DNA of 64,000 bases from Xanthobacteraceae bacterium (GTDB taxonomy: Bacteria; Pseudomonadota; Alphaproteobacteria; Rhizobiales; Xanthobacteraceae): positions 164,783 to 228,782 of the forward strand of contig JAIENY010000008.1 in the NCBI GenBank assembly GCA_019750915.1. Reading direction: 5' to 3'. Under the pieces are notes generated by a model. That model saw only the letters and a program-made list of their open reading frames with translations, did not search any database and was not told the DNA's origin. Below, in pieces: positions 43,849 to 53,783 of this stretch (positions are counted from its first letter, which is position 1; each line of letters starts with the position of its first letter). A program made the translations under genes and the position numbers.

Positions 43849-45813
43849 TCAGTATCTGTCGCGACGATTCTTAGTTGCCTTTTTCCCGTTTGCAGGTTTC
43901 CGGACTGACGCGCGGGCAAGCTGCGGTTGTTCAGCGTAGCCAGTCTTGTCCTGCCGCCGATTTTTCTTCTTGGAGCTTGCTGCCTTGTCAAATCCGGAGC
44001 CGCCCTCGCTGTGACCCTTGCCATGGGGCTTCGGTGCTCCCTGGTGAGGGGATTTATTTTTCCGACGGGCGCTGCGGTCAACTTCGTCGTCTTCGCGCCG
44101 CGGCTTATGCGATCGCTTTTCGGAGGGTGCATCGCGTTTGGGTGAATCGGCCGACAGATCGATACGGATGCTGTCTTCCTTGTCGGGGCGGCGGATTTTG
44201 ACGGCGAACGAGTCTGCGACTCGCTCGGAGATTTCAAACTCGGTGCTTGTTTCACCGATAACGATACGGCCGATATCATTCTTGTCGATACCGCCACGGC
44301 GGCAGATCATTGGTAGCAGCCAGCGCGCTTCCGCTTTCTTCTGGCGTCCGATCGCGGCGCGAAACCAAACGCCGCCCTCAGCCATGCCGTGGCGTGGCGA
44401 TTTTGTTTTTCTCAATTTTGATTCGGCGACGTGATCGTCGCCGCGGGAGGGCCGGCCATCCCTTTCCCGACCGCGATTGTCTGGAGATCGGCCAAAACCC
44501 TGGCCGGGATCAAGAATGTCCTCAGGCGAAGGAAGCCGCGCCCGATAAAGTCGCGCCAGTGCGGTGGCGATATCTTCGGGCGACCGCTCGGCGAGCAAAG
44601 CACGCGCCAGGTCGAGATCATCGGCGGTCGTCTCTTGTGCGAACAAAGCGTCCTGCAGCATGCGTTTTTGATCGAGCTCGCGGATTTCGTCCGCAGTGGG
44701 CGCTGTGCCCCAATTGACATCGATGCTTGCCAGATTCAGCAAAACCTCCGCACGCCGTCTGCGTGCGGGTGGCACCAACAGCACGCTCACGCCCTTGCGG
44801 CCCGCGCGGCCGGTGCGTCCGGAACGGTGCTGCAAGACCTCCGCATCATTCGGAATGTCCGCATGGATAACGAGGTCAAGGTTTGGCAGATCAATCCCGC
44901 GTGCGGCCACATCGGTGGCTACGCAGACTCGCACTCGCCCGTCCCGCAAAGCCTGAAGTGCTTGCGTGCGCTCGTTCTGCGTCAATTCTCCGGATAGGGC
45001 GACCACGGAGAAGCCACGCTCCATGAGCGCCGCCTGTAAATGCCGGACTGCATCTCGGGTGTTGCAAAACACCAGAGCGCTTGGCGATTCAAAAAAGCGC
45101 AGGACATTGACGACCGCATGCTCAACATCGCCGGCCGCGATCCTGATGGCTCGGTACTCGATATCGGCATGGCCGCCTTCATCACCCCGAACCTCGACGC
45201 GAAAGGCCTGTCGCTGATATTGCTTCGCCAGCGCGATGATCCCACGTGGAAAAGTTGCCGAGAACAATAACGTGCGGCGGGTATCCGGCGTGCTCTCGAG
45301 GATGAATTCCATATCCTCGCGAAAACCCAGATCGAGCATTTCGTCGGCTTCGTCGAGCACGACAGCCTTCAACTCAGAGACGTCGAGGCGGCCGCGACGC
45401 AAATGATCGCACAGCCGTCCCGGCGTGCCGACCACAATGTGAGCGCCGTTGGCAAGTTCGCGCTGTTCGCGACGCGGATCCATGCCTCCGACGCAGGAAA
45501 CAATGCGGGCATCAGTAAATTGATATAGCCAATTAAGCTCGCGATGGACCTGCAAGGCGAGTTCGCGCGTTGGCGCGACGATCAAGGCAAGGGGAGCGCT
45601 TGCTCCCTCAAATCGTTCGGCGCCTTCCAGAAGGTTCTCTGCAATTGCCAGCCCGTACGCGACAGTTTTACCCGAGCCGGTTTGTGCCGAAACAAGAAGG
45701 TCGCGGTCGACAGCGGTGTCCGCGAGCACGGCGGTCTGGACCGGGGTCGGCTTGTCGTAGTTGCGTGCCGCCAAGGCCCGAGCGAGCAGCGGACTTGTAG
45801 TCAAGAATGTCAC
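43849..45813 (-). CDS. DEAD-box RNA helicase, DbpA-like
   Basis: This protein of about 654 residues has the RecA-like helicase core: PTPVQ (Q motif), AQTGSGKT (Walker A), PTRELALQV (Ia), VGTPGRL (Ib), DEADEML (II), SATF (III) and HRSGRTGRAGRKG (VI). After the core comes a region matching the DbpA RNA-binding domain (WLLPMICRRGGIDKNDIGRIVIG). A long basic, low-complexity tail rich in Lys/Arg/Ser ends the protein. DbpA-type helicases remodel 23S rRNA in ribosome assembly; a tail-bearing version may have wider RNA targets. I place the start at a GTG at 45813; another GTG at 45852 is possible. It starts the conserved chromosome after the island. Confidence 0.87.
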   Translation of the reverse strand: MTFLTTSPLLARALAARNYDKPTPVQTAVLADTAVDRDLLVSAQTGSGKTVAYGLAIAENLLEGAERFEGASAPLALIVAPTRELALQVHRELNWLYQFTDARIVSCVGGMDPRREQRELANGAHIVVGTPGRLCDHLRRGRLDVSELKAVVLDEADEMLDLGFREDMEFILESTPDTRRTLLFSATFPRGIIALAKQYQRQAFRVEVRGDEGGHADIEYRAIRIAAGDVEHAVVNVLRFFESPSALVFCNTRDAVRHLQAALMERGFSVVALSGELTQNERTQALQALRDGRVRVCVATDVAARGIDLPNLDLVIHADIPNDAEVLQHRSGRTGRAGRKGVSVLLVPPARRRRAEVLLNLASIDVNWGTAPTADEIRELDQKRMLQDALFAQETTADDLDLARALLAERSPEDIATALARLYRARLPSPEDILDPGQGFGRSPDNRGRERDGRPSRGDDHVAESKLRKTKSPRHGMAEGGVWFRAAIGRQKKAEARWLLPMICRRGGIDKNDIGRIVIGETSTEFEISERVADSFAVKIRRPDKEDSIRIDLSADSPKRDAPSEKRSHKPRREDDEVDRSARRKNKSPHQGAPKPHGKGHSEGGSGFDKAASSKKKNRRQDKTGYAEQPQLARASVRKPANGKKATKNRRDRY

Positions 45814-45852
45814 GAGATGGCCAATCTTGGTTCGTGTTGACCGGCGGAACAC

Positions 45853-46318
45853 GGACAGGACTCAAGCCGATGAGACCGAATCCGCCTTCCGGACAGATAG
45901 ATGACGCGGCGCGGACGCGGCGAAGTGAATGAGTTGTATGCTTTAGACCAAGATAGGTCAAAGCACCATGGCTGCGGCGATGTGCAAGCAAGGCGCATCC
46001 GTGCCAGTGATTAACCCGCGAGAATCTGGGTGCTTCCGCTGCCAGCTCGCGTGCCGGCCGCGGTGTCACGCCACTGGCGTTGGCGATAGGGCCGGGCGGC
46101 GCGGGACCCGGCTTGTGGGCTTATACAGACCTGTAGGCAGCTGGCAGGATGTCGTGCTGACCGAAGAGATTGCGTCGCATTCGCCGCCGCTAATTCTGTC
46201 TTGGCACAGGCCGTATGCAGAAGCCGCCACGTGAATGATTATCGCTCGCGGCCGCCGCTAATTTTTTGTAATCTCGAATGGAGATGTCGGCCCGCCTTCA
46301 CTTGAGAGGATAGATTCC
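45853..46318. other. Intergenic stretch with no clear feature
   Basis: The 466 bases between the divergent helicase and lipase-like genes hold no convincing gene, RNA or repeat. Short frames here lack ribosome sites. The GC-rich middle (around 46060-46140) may be structured but shows no clean terminator. Confidence 0.4.
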
Positions 46319-46816
46319 ATGTCGTTTCGCTGGGTCGCATTTGCTCTTGCGCTTTTTGCATCGGCTTTGAGCTGGACCGCTGAAAGCCAGGCCCGTCCGC
46401 ATCCGCGGGGCGGGACCCACCTTTATGTGCTGCTTGGGCTCGGCAACAATTCGCCCGGTCTCGCCGAATTCGGTTACCGGATGCAGCAATATGGCATCCC
46501 GACCACGGTGGCCAACCATGGCGACGAACCTTCGCTCGCCCGTCAGGCGATCGAGGCATATAAAAGCGGCCAGGTCGGTTCGATCAAGATCGTCGGCCAT
46601 TCGCTTGGCGGAGATGCCGCGATCGATATGGCTTCCGAACTTGCCCATGCCGGCGTGCCTGTGCAGCTGGTTATCACGCTGGACCCGGTCAGCCGACCGG
46701 GCGTTCCCTCAAATGTGCGGCGCTTCGCCAATTTCGTGCCGCGTCCGGGCGAAGATCATTTTACCATGATTGCCGGCCGGCGGCGCGAGCTTGCCGCCTA
46801 CGTACTCGGGCGCTGA
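46319..46816 (+). CDS. Secreted alpha/beta-hydrolase (lipase-like), 165 aa
   Basis: A signal peptide (MSFRWVAFALALFASALSWTAESQARP) precedes a short alpha/beta-hydrolase core. The nucleophile elbow is GHSLGG (Ser95), the likely acid is Asp122 in LDPVSRPG, and the likely His147 is in PGEDHFTM. HLYVLLGLGNNSPGLAEFGYRM at the start is the oxyanion/strand part. At 165 residues it is shorter than typical lipases, so lid or cap elements are missing. The product would be exported to the periplasm; the substrate is unknown. GAGAGGATAG precedes the ATG. It converges with the MscS channel gene, 12 bp apart. Confidence 0.72.
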   Translation: MSFRWVAFALALFASALSWTAESQARPHPRGGTHLYVLLGLGNNSPGLAEFGYRMQQYGIPTTVANHGDEPSLARQAIEAYKSGQVGSIKIVGHSLGGDAAIDMASELAHAGVPVQLVITLDPVSRPGVPSNVRRFANFVPRPGEDHFTMIAGRRRELAAYVLGR

Positions 46817-46828
46817 CCGCGGCAGCAG

Positions 46829-49366
46829 TTATTCGCGATCGGCGGGGGAGGCCTTGGTCGATGGGACATCGGCCGCTGTCCGGTTACCTACATCGCGAAG
46901 GAGCGCCTCGATTTTCTCGAAGCCACGAAGGTGAACATCACGCTGGGTGTATGGAATCTCGATGCCCTCCTTACGAAATCGTTTCAGAATTTCGAGGCGA
47001 ACGTCATTGGGCACACCGCCATCGGCGCCAATATTGCCGACGTGGAAGAACACGGTGAACTCCAGCGCGTCGGCGCCGAAATTGTTCAGGATCGCGAACG
47101 GCGCAGGGTTCTTCAATACGCGCTGATGAGCCGAAGCGATCTCGATCAGAATGGCGATGACCCTGTCCGGATCGGCGTCGTAGGACGTTCCAACCACCAC
47201 TGAAAGACGCGCGGTGAAGCTGCCGTGCATCCAGTTCACGACCTGACCGCTGATCAAGTCCGCATTCGGGACAATCACCGAGACATTGTCGTAAGTCACG
47301 ATCTCGGTGGCGCGGACGTTGATGCGCTTGACCACGCCCATGCGGCTGCCGACCTCGATGCGATCGCCGACCTTGATCGGCCGTTCGAACAGCAGGATCA
47401 GGCCCGAGACGAAATTGTTGATGATCGACTGCAGGCCAAAGCCGATACCGACCGACAACGCACCAGCGATGATGGCGATATTCTGCAAGTTCAGGCCGAC
47501 ATAGGAGAACGCAAGAAGCGCCGCCAACAGGATACCGAAATAACCCACGCCGGTACGGATGGAATTCCGGACGCCGTCGTCCAAGTTAGTTTCCGGCAGA
47601 AAACGTCTGTCCAGCCAGTTCTGGACAGCGCGTGTTGCCACCATGCCGATGATCAGCAGGATCACGGCGCCAAGAATGGTAGAGGGCGAAATCGTAATCT
47701 GGCCAACCGTGACGCTGAAGAACGCAGAAGATATCGACGACAGCAAATCGTCGGAGCGCAGGCCCCATGTCGCCAGAACGAGAAACGCAGCGACACCGAC
47801 CAGCACGAGCTGCACAGCGCCGATCAGGAGCGCGGCAAGCTGGCGTATCGCGGGAATGCGCAGCCCCATCGCCTGGCGCAGGAAACGGCCGATCGTGCCG
47901 TCGAAGGCAAAGGCCTTGGTAAGAGAAGCCACCGCAAAGTCGCTGAGCAGGACAAAGCCCATCAGCGTGGTGACGACCACGATCATCTCGTTGGCGACAA
48001 AGCGCCCGAACGCGACGTAACCGGAGAGCGAACTGAGGACAGCGACAGCGGCCATGATCCATCCGACCGGAATCAGCAGGCGCCACGCCGAACGCTTCCC
48101 GGTCGAGACCGTCTCGCCATCATCGATATCGGTTGCTGCCACGATCCGCAGCGCAATCATGAACAGCACCGCCTTGATGATGGTGACAAGTCCCGTGCCG
48201 GCGACTGATAATTCCGTGGAGGTATGGATTGCGAGATTGGTGGCGTTGAGGACAGAACTGATGACAATGGCCAGGCCCATCGTTAACGCAACCGGCGTCA
48301 TCGCCTCCGCCGCGTGGTCATCAATATCGATCAGGCGCCACGCCGGGCGGCCCGCAGCCAGGGTCGCTGTGATGAGGCTGATCAGGAACAGCGCAAATGT
48401 AATTCCGATGAAAAGAGCACGCATGATTGCCGCGACATCGGGCGGCAGAAGTCCCAGCCCCATCATGGCCTGATAAAGCACCAGCAAGGCGGCTCCAGGA
48501 ATTCCGGCGCTGGTCAGCACGATGGTCACTGCAGCCGCGGCTTTGCGATGCGGGCTTGGCTCGGTCACCTCTGGCGGCCGTCTGGTCCATCTGGCTTGCC
48601 ATCGCCGCCATGGCGAGATGAAATAGCCAAGTAGAATGACTGCGGCGATCGCCAGGCAGATCGCCGCGCGAAGCGGTTGCGAGGCGATCTGCTTTCCCCA
48701 GTCCGATAGCAAGCCAATTAACTGGCTTGTCGCTCTGGGCGCAGCGGACGCGACGGTAATCCAGAACGTCGGATTGATCAGGCTGTCGGTACGGCGCAGA
48801 ATTGAATCCGCAAATAATGTCCGGCGGCGCTCGGTCACCGTATCGATGATCTGCTGAGCCCGGACATTAATGAGATTGGCCTGCTGGATCAGCGCTTGGC
48901 GTGCCGTCACTTCGGCCAGCAGTTTTGCCCGCTCAAGCTTGACCTCGTCGGTTTGCGGTGAGGCGGCCTTCGGGTCCGGCGCAAGCTGCGCTGCGCGCGC
49001 GTTTGCCTGTTCCAGCCTTGGCGTTACCTCCGTGATAAGGTCACGGGCGCCTTGCTGGACGGTCGTCGCTTCATCGCGAAGCCTGTCCAGTGCCGACACG
49101 TCGATGAAACTGATGCGGAGGGTGCCGTCCGTTTCGTCGAGCGTATTTTTCCAGCTTTCGATCTTGCCTTGTGCTTGCGGGAATTGCGGTGGAGGGACAT
49201 TCGGCAATGCGTTGTCGTGCGCCGGAGCCGGAGCGACAGCCGCAGGCGCAGCTTGCGCGGCCGGGGGCGGACTTGCGTCGGGCGCCGCAGTGGCAGAATG
49301 GCTCACTGTGTCTAGAGATGAGATCAGGGCCAAAAGCAGGACGGTGCCCGCGCGAAATGTCATCAT
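46829..49366 (-). CDS. Large MscS-family mechanosensitive channel (DUF3772 type)
   Basis: This 845-residue inner-membrane protein has a signal-like start (TFRAGTVLLLALISSLDTVSHSATAA). A periplasmic coiled region rich in Ala/Gln follows (DUF3772-like, about 65-190), then about ten hydrophobic segments. The MscS pore and vestibule come last: GIGFGLQSIINNFVSGLILLFERPIKVGDRIEVG. The end TQRDVHLRGFEKIEALL is the C-terminal cytoplasmic cage. Such channels open when the membrane is stretched and let solutes escape during osmotic downshock. I start it at the ATG at 49366; an upstream ATG at 49411 would add 15 unlikely residues. Confidence 0.88.
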   Translation of the reverse strand: MMTFRAGTVLLLALISSLDTVSHSATAAPDASPPPAAQAAPAAVAPAPAHDNALPNVPPPQFPQAQGKIESWKNTLDETDGTLRISFIDVSALDRLRDEATTVQQGARDLITEVTPRLEQANARAAQLAPDPKAASPQTDEVKLERAKLLAEVTARQALIQQANLINVRAQQIIDTVTERRRTLFADSILRRTDSLINPTFWITVASAAPRATSQLIGLLSDWGKQIASQPLRAAICLAIAAVILLGYFISPWRRWQARWTRRPPEVTEPSPHRKAAAAVTIVLTSAGIPGAALLVLYQAMMGLGLLPPDVAAIMRALFIGITFALFLISLITATLAAGRPAWRLIDIDDHAAEAMTPVALTMGLAIVISSVLNATNLAIHTSTELSVAGTGLVTIIKAVLFMIALRIVAATDIDDGETVSTGKRSAWRLLIPVGWIMAAVAVLSSLSGYVAFGRFVANEMIVVVTTLMGFVLLSDFAVASLTKAFAFDGTIGRFLRQAMGLRIPAIRQLAALLIGAVQLVLVGVAAFLVLATWGLRSDDLLSSISSAFFSVTVGQITISPSTILGAVILLIIGMVATRAVQNWLDRRFLPETNLDDGVRNSIRTGVGYFGILLAALLAFSYVGLNLQNIAIIAGALSVGIGFGLQSIINNFVSGLILLFERPIKVGDRIEVGSRMGVVKRINVRATEIVTYDNVSVIVPNADLISGQVVNWMHGSFTARLSVVVGTSYDADPDRVIAILIEIASAHQRVLKNPAPFAILNNFGADALEFTVFFHVGNIGADGGVPNDVRLEILKRFRKEGIEIPYTQRDVHLRGFEKIEALLRDVGNRTAADVPSTKASPADRE

Positions 49367-49441
49367 CAGTTCACCGATTTCCGATTCTCGTGTCCGCGAA
49401 AATACACGCAATCGCGGCGATGGTCTGTCCGAGGGTGATTA

Positions 49442-50536
49442 TTAGGTGGATGGTGACGTGGACGCGGAACCTTCAATCGTTTCCGCGATTGTGATCAACC
49501 ATTGTCCTTGCTGATTCCTCAGTTGCTCCGCTGCTTTGCCGGCAGCTTTTTTCATCGCCGGTAAATCTGCAATCATCTCAGACACCGCGCTGTCCAGGTC
49601 AGCCTGTTTGAACGGCTCCTGCAGCACGATTCCGGCACCTTCGCGCTTGACCTCGGTGGCATAGCCGCACAATCCCGTCACGATGGCGGGGCGCCCGGCG
49701 AGCAGCGATTCAGCAATAACCTGTCCAGCGGCTTCCGCGCGCGCCGGATGAACCATGAAGTCCGCCACCCCGATCAAATCCATGATGTTTGGCGTATACG
49801 GCACGAGATGAAAGCGATGTTCGATCCCGAGCGCGCGCGCCTGCTTCCTGAGGCTGCGATCCGAGGAGCCGACGCTCACAAGATGAATCCCGGGAAATTT
49901 TGCGATCGCTGCCATCGCACGGTCAAGGCCCTTTTGCCTTGGCTGCACGGCCACGGAAATCGCAGTCACCGTGTGGGTGGGCAGACCAAAATTCTCCCTC
50001 GCAGTTTCGGAGATCGCCGCTGCCGCAAGATAACGTTCGTCGTGAAGAATAACTGGCAGAACCGTCGCATGAGATCGATCGAAATCGTAGAGCGCGGCGT
50101 ATTCGTCGCGCTGGCGCGTGGTGAGAAAGAAGAACCTTGTCTTTTGATTTTCGAAAAGATCGCGCTCCAGCCGCAGATAGGTTCTGCCTCGCGGCAGCCA
50201 GAACGAGAGGGGAGATAGCCGCAGGGCTGCGGCGGCGTCGGCGGCGAAAAAGAAGTCGGCTGACGGGATGCGGTCGAAGGCGACCAGAACGTTCGGTCTC
50301 GCCTTGGTGCGGTGGTCTTTCACGTCGGCTGCAAAATGGGCCGCGCGGCCATGATTGCTGAAACCGCGTTGCGGGATCAACGTCAGCGGCAGCCGCGCGA
50401 CCTGTTCGGGCGTCGCAGCGGTTGTCACGATCGTCACCTCGTGACCGCGCTTCATCAGGGTTTCTGCCACAGCCAGACAGTCGCGCTCTTTTCCACCCAG
50501 CGTCCTGATCTGAAAAACCGCCAACGCAATTTTCAT
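49442..50536 (-). CDS. Glycosyltransferase family 4, WaaG-like
   Basis: This 364-residue GT-B enzyme begins MKIALAVFQIRTLGGKERDCLAVAETLMKRGH (nucleotide-sugar acceptor domain) and has the donor domain with VAVQPRQKGLDRAMAAIAKFPGIHLVSVGS. The UDP-sugar-binding EX7E-type motif is in HPARAEAAGQVIAESLLAGRPAIVTG. WaaG transfers glucose to the inner-core heptose of LPS; sequence features such as KGxDR and EAAGxVxxEA fit that branch. It is not in an LPS cluster here. ATG at 50536. It is divergent from hemC. Confidence 0.78.
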   Translation of the reverse strand: MKIALAVFQIRTLGGKERDCLAVAETLMKRGHEVTIVTTAATPEQVARLPLTLIPQRGFSNHGRAAHFAADVKDHRTKARPNVLVAFDRIPSADFFFAADAAAALRLSPLSFWLPRGRTYLRLERDLFENQKTRFFFLTTRQRDEYAALYDFDRSHATVLPVILHDERYLAAAAISETARENFGLPTHTVTAISVAVQPRQKGLDRAMAAIAKFPGIHLVSVGSSDRSLRKQARALGIEHRFHLVPYTPNIMDLIGVADFMVHPARAEAAGQVIAESLLAGRPAIVTGLCGYATEVKREGAGIVLQEPFKQADLDSAVSEMIADLPAMKKAAGKAAEQLRNQQGQWLITIAETIEGSASTSPST

Positions 50537-50704
50537 GTCTTGTTTTGCCCGAGAGAGCCGATTTCAGTCCGAATACAGGAAAGCCGGTGGAGGCGTAAGT
50601 AGGATCATGGGAATACCCTAGCGCTGCTTGTGAAGCCGGTCATTCGAAGCTATGGAGTGATCTTGTCGGAATGCAGAAAAGGGCCGGGCGTGAATACGTA
50701 CTCG

Positions 50705-51676
50705 ATGCGGATTGGAACGCGCAAAAGCACCATGGCGCTGGCGCAGACCGATGAGATCGCGCGCCAGCTCACTGCTGCCGTTCCGGGGCTCGTTGTCGAA
50801 ATCGTGAAATTCGAAACCGCGGGCGATCAGGACCAGACCGGGAAACTGCTGAATCTCGGTGGCAAAGGCGGCGCGTTCGTCGGGCAAATCCGCGATGCGG
50901 TCCGTGACGGGCGTCTGCAGGCGGCGATGCATTCGCTCAAGGACATGCCGGGCAATGAAGACACGCCCGGACTTGTCATCGGCGCGTTGCTGGTACGCGA
51001 TCCGCCCTCGGATGCGCTCGTCACGCGCGACGGGATGAGCTTCGCGGACATCCAGCGCCACGGCGGCAGAGGCTTCAAGATCGGCACGAATGCGGTGCGC
51101 CGTGCCGCCTATATCCGCAGGCTGTTGCCGGAAGCCGAAGTCATTCACTATCGCGGTGCTGCCGACACGCGCGTGCGCAAGCTCGACAATGGTGAGATGC
51201 AGCGTCTGCCAAACGGCGGCGCGATCGGTCCCGCCGATGCGCTTGTGATGGCGCGCGCGGGACTCGAGCGTGTCGGTCTGGCAAACCGCATTGCCCACGA
51301 GTTCACGCCGCACGAAATCCTGCCGGCTGTTGGCCAGGGTATCGTCGCGGTGGAATGCGCTGCATCCGACTGGCAGACGCGCGCGTATCTTGCAAAGATT
51401 GATGATGCCACAGCGCGGCTTTGCGCGGATGCAGAGCGTGAAGTTCTGTGGGTGTTGAACGGACATTGCAACTCGCCCGTCGCAGGATATGCCACGACCG
51501 ACGGAGGTGAAATTTCACTCACCGCAGCGGTGCTTGACGAACGCGGCGGTCAGTTCATCGAGGTGGCGCGCCGCGGGCCGGCAGAGCGCCCGCGCGAATT
51601 GGGGCGTGCCGTCGGATTCGAACTGCTTGCAAAGGGCGCCGCCGAGATTATCGAACGGACACGTCCAGCCGTTTGA
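50705..51676 (+). CDS. hemC: Hydroxymethylbilane synthase (divergent)
   Basis: This enzyme of about 323 residues links four porphobilinogens to make hydroxymethylbilane. Identifying features: MRIGTRKSTMALAQ at the start, GGKGGAFVGQI, MHSLKDMP with catalytic Asp80, GTNAVRRA (substrate-binding Arg) and GHCNSPV with Cys255 for the dipyrromethane cofactor. The region HYRGAADTRVRKL replaces the usual RGNxxTRLRKL, and the loop GEMQRLPNGGAIGPADAL is an insertion. It therefore looks like a divergent or duplicate HemC. It faces hemE tail-to-tail with one base between stops. The ATG at 50705 is preferred to upstream GTGs. Confidence 0.78.
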   Translation: MRIGTRKSTMALAQTDEIARQLTAAVPGLVVEIVKFETAGDQDQTGKLLNLGGKGGAFVGQIRDAVRDGRLQAAMHSLKDMPGNEDTPGLVIGALLVRDPPSDALVTRDGMSFADIQRHGGRGFKIGTNAVRRAAYIRRLLPEAEVIHYRGAADTRVRKLDNGEMQRLPNGGAIGPADALVMARAGLERVGLANRIAHEFTPHEILPAVGQGIVAVECAASDWQTRAYLAKIDDATARLCADAEREVLWVLNGHCNSPVAGYATTDGGEISLTAAVLDERGGQFIEVARRGPAERPRELGRAVGFELLAKGAAEIIERTRPAV

Positions 51677-51677
51677 G

Positions 51678-52733
51678 TTAGCCTTTGAATGCCCGGACGC
51701 GGGCGATCATCTGCTCGACATGCGCGATCGGCGTTTGCGGAAGAATGCCGTGGCCCAGATTGAAGATCAAACGTCCGGATGCGTAATTGTTCAGGACACT
51801 ATCAATCGAACTGTTGAGCGCATCGCCGCCGGCAATCAGCGCCAGCGGATCGAGATTGCCCTGAACGGCGACCTTGCTCTGGACCTGCTGCCGGACGAAT
51901 GCGGGCTCCGCCGTCCAGTCAATGCTGACGGCATCGACGCCGGTGCGTTCGATATAGGACGGCAACAGCCCGGCGGCGCCACGCGGGAAGCCGATGATTT
52001 TGGCATGCGGGGCCTGCCTGCGGACACCTGCGATGATTCTTCGTGTCGGTTCGATGGACCAGCGCTCGAACTCGTGTTGCGGCAACACGCCTGCCCAGGT
52101 GTCGAAGATCTGCAGGGCATCGGCGCCTGCGGCCAGCTGCCCGAGCAGATAATGAATGGATGTCTCCACGATCGCATCGATGATGGTGGTAAAGGCTTCC
52201 GGAGCGCGATAGGCGAGCAAGCGGGCCGGTGCCTGATCGGGGGTGCCCTGGCCTGCGACCATGTAGGTCGCAACCGTCCACGGCGCACCGCAGAAGCCGA
52301 TCAACGCGACCTTCGGATCGAGTTCGCGGCGCACGATTCTCAGCGCTGCATAAACCGGTTCGAACGCCTTCATGTCAGCTGCGGTTTTCAGCAGCGCGAT
52401 TTTATCCGGCGTGTCGAGCGGATCGAGCCGTGGGCCTTCCCCGACCTCGAACCGCACGGCGCGTCCGAGCGCGTAAGGTACGACGAGAATGTCGGAGAAG
52501 ATGATGGCCGCGTCGAATCCGAAGCGGCGGATCGGTTGCAGCGTGACTTCGGCCGCCAGTTCCGGGTTGAAACATAGATCAAGAAAACCGCCGGCTTTTT
52601 CGCGTGCCGCGCGATATTCTGGCAGATAGCGCCCGGCCTGGCGCATCATCCAGATCGGCGGCACGGCCTGCCGCTGGCCTGCCAGAACATTGATGAAGGA
52701 CTTGTCGGGGCTGAGCGTCACGGTGGATTCCAT
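51678..52733 (-). CDS. hemE: Uroporphyrinogen decarboxylase
   Basis: This 351-residue enzyme converts uroporphyrinogen III to coproporphyrinogen III by removing four carboxyl groups. The N-terminal substrate motif is [17 protein letters not shown], and the catalytic Asp is in [12 protein letters not shown]. Later signature elements are [18 protein letters not shown] and [12 protein letters not shown] near the end. It is convergent with the HemC-like gene, one base between the two stops. The start is the ATG at 52733; an upstream ATG at 52769 (16 bases from the MaoC stop) would add 12 residues. With hemC this makes two consecutive haem steps at one locus. Confidence 0.93.
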   Translation of the reverse strand: MESTVTLSPDKSFINVLAGQRQAVPPIWMMRQAGRYLPEYRAAREKAGGFLDLCFNPELAAEVTLQPIRRFGFDAAIIFSDILVVPYALGRAVRFEVGEGPRLDPLDTPDKIALLKTAADMKAFEPVYAALRIVRRELDPKVALIGFCGAPWTVATYMVAGQGTPDQAPARLLAYRAPEAFTTIIDAIVETSIHYLLGQLAAGADALQIFDTWAGVLPQHEFERWSIEPTRRIIAGVRRQAPHAKIIGFPRGAAGLLPSYIERTGVDAVSIDWTAEPAFVRQQVQSKVAVQGNLDPLALIAGGDALNSSIDSVLNNYASGRLIFNLGHGILPQTPIAHVEQMIARVRAFKG

Positions 52734-52786
52734 GGCTTGCTGATACACGGCAATCGCGCGGATGACCATGCGGAGATTGGGGTGCT

Positions 52787-53623
52787 TTACCAGTGTGCCG
52801 TCGCGGTCATGGTTGGCCGTCCCGATGCATCGGCGATCCAGAGAGAAAGGCCTTCATTGGCGTGCGCGGCGTTTGCGCTGAACATGCCGCCGTCGAACAA
52901 CGGACGGACACCGCGATAGGACATCAGCCGTGGCCGCTGCCCCATCACCCGTGTTGCAAGTTCGACCAGAAGCGACGCCTGAAGCGGGCCATGCACGATG
53001 AGGCCGGGATATCCCTCGACCCTGGTGGCATAGTCACGATCATAGTGGATTCGATGGCCGTTGAAGGTCAGGGCTGAGTAGCGAAACAGAAGCACCGGGT
53101 CCGCCGAGTATTCGATGCTGTGCTCCGCCGCTGGTTTATCTGATGGCTCGTCCGCTTTTTGCGGCGTGATGTCGCGATAAACGATGTTCTGGCGTTCTCG
53201 GACCGCAACGCCCCGCAAAGTTTCGATGACGTGATCCACCGCGACAAAACATAAGCTACCCGAGCGGCCTTCTTTCATCGTGATGTCCGCAATCATGGAT
53301 GTTCGGGACACTTCGTCGCCGACCCGCAGATCCATCAGAAATTCCAGCTCGCCGCCCGCCCACATTCGCCGCGGCAGCGGGACAGGTGGCAGAAAGGCGC
53401 CGCGTAATGGGTGACCGTCAGGCCCGAGCGCATCCATCGGTACAACAGGCTGAGCGAGGCACCAGTGCGTTGTTGCAGGCGCGACCTCGCCTCGACCAGT
53501 ATTGCCGATGTCGACGAACAATGTTGCACGCAAAGCCTGCACCAGATGGGAGGTCACAGTGTCGGATGCCGTTTGGCTACGTCCGATCCACTGTTGCAAG
53601 TGGCTGCTATCTAAAGAACCCAT
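52787..53623 (-). CDS. MaoC/FAS1-type dehydratase (mesaconyl-CoA hydratase-like)
   Basis: This 278-residue protein has an N-terminal FAS1-like dehydratase domain ([13 protein letters not shown]...[26 protein letters not shown]) and a C-terminal hotdog domain with [19 protein letters not shown], the usual location of the catalytic Asp/His pair. [19 protein letters not shown] completes the MaoC signature. This layout matches mesaconyl-C4-CoA or 3-methylfumaryl-CoA hydratases and similar double-hotdog enzymes acting on C4-C5 acyl-CoAs. The substrate cannot be fixed from sequence. It lies 54 bp upstream of hemE on the same strand, possibly one transcript, although the functions are unrelated. Confidence 0.75.
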   Translation of the reverse strand: MGSLDSSHLQQWIGRSQTASDTVTSHLVQALRATLFVDIGNTGRGEVAPATTHWCLAQPVVPMDALGPDGHPLRGAFLPPVPLPRRMWAGGELEFLMDLRVGDEVSRTSMIADITMKEGRSGSLCFVAVDHVIETLRGVAVRERQNIVYRDITPQKADEPSDKPAAEHSIEYSADPVLLFRYSALTFNGHRIHYDRDYATRVEGYPGLIVHGPLQASLLVELATRVMGQRPRLMSYRGVRPLFDGGMFSANAAHANEGLSLWIADASGRPTMTATAHW

Positions 53624-53783
53624 CAGGAACCCGCATTGGAAGACCTCGACTTTCCACTCAACCTTAGCGTAGGTGTCTTTGTACAGTCCCGCATAGGTTG
53701 TGTACGTGATAAAAATTCCCGCGATAGTTGATTAACGATTTAGGTATACCATTCACTGAGACGCCAAAATATTGGGGATGTCC

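Noticed and set aside
47225..48208. 327-codon plus-strand frame over the MscS channel gene
   Set aside because: It is antisense to a membrane protein; its charged Asp/His/Arg-rich content is the usual mirror of hydrophobic codons.
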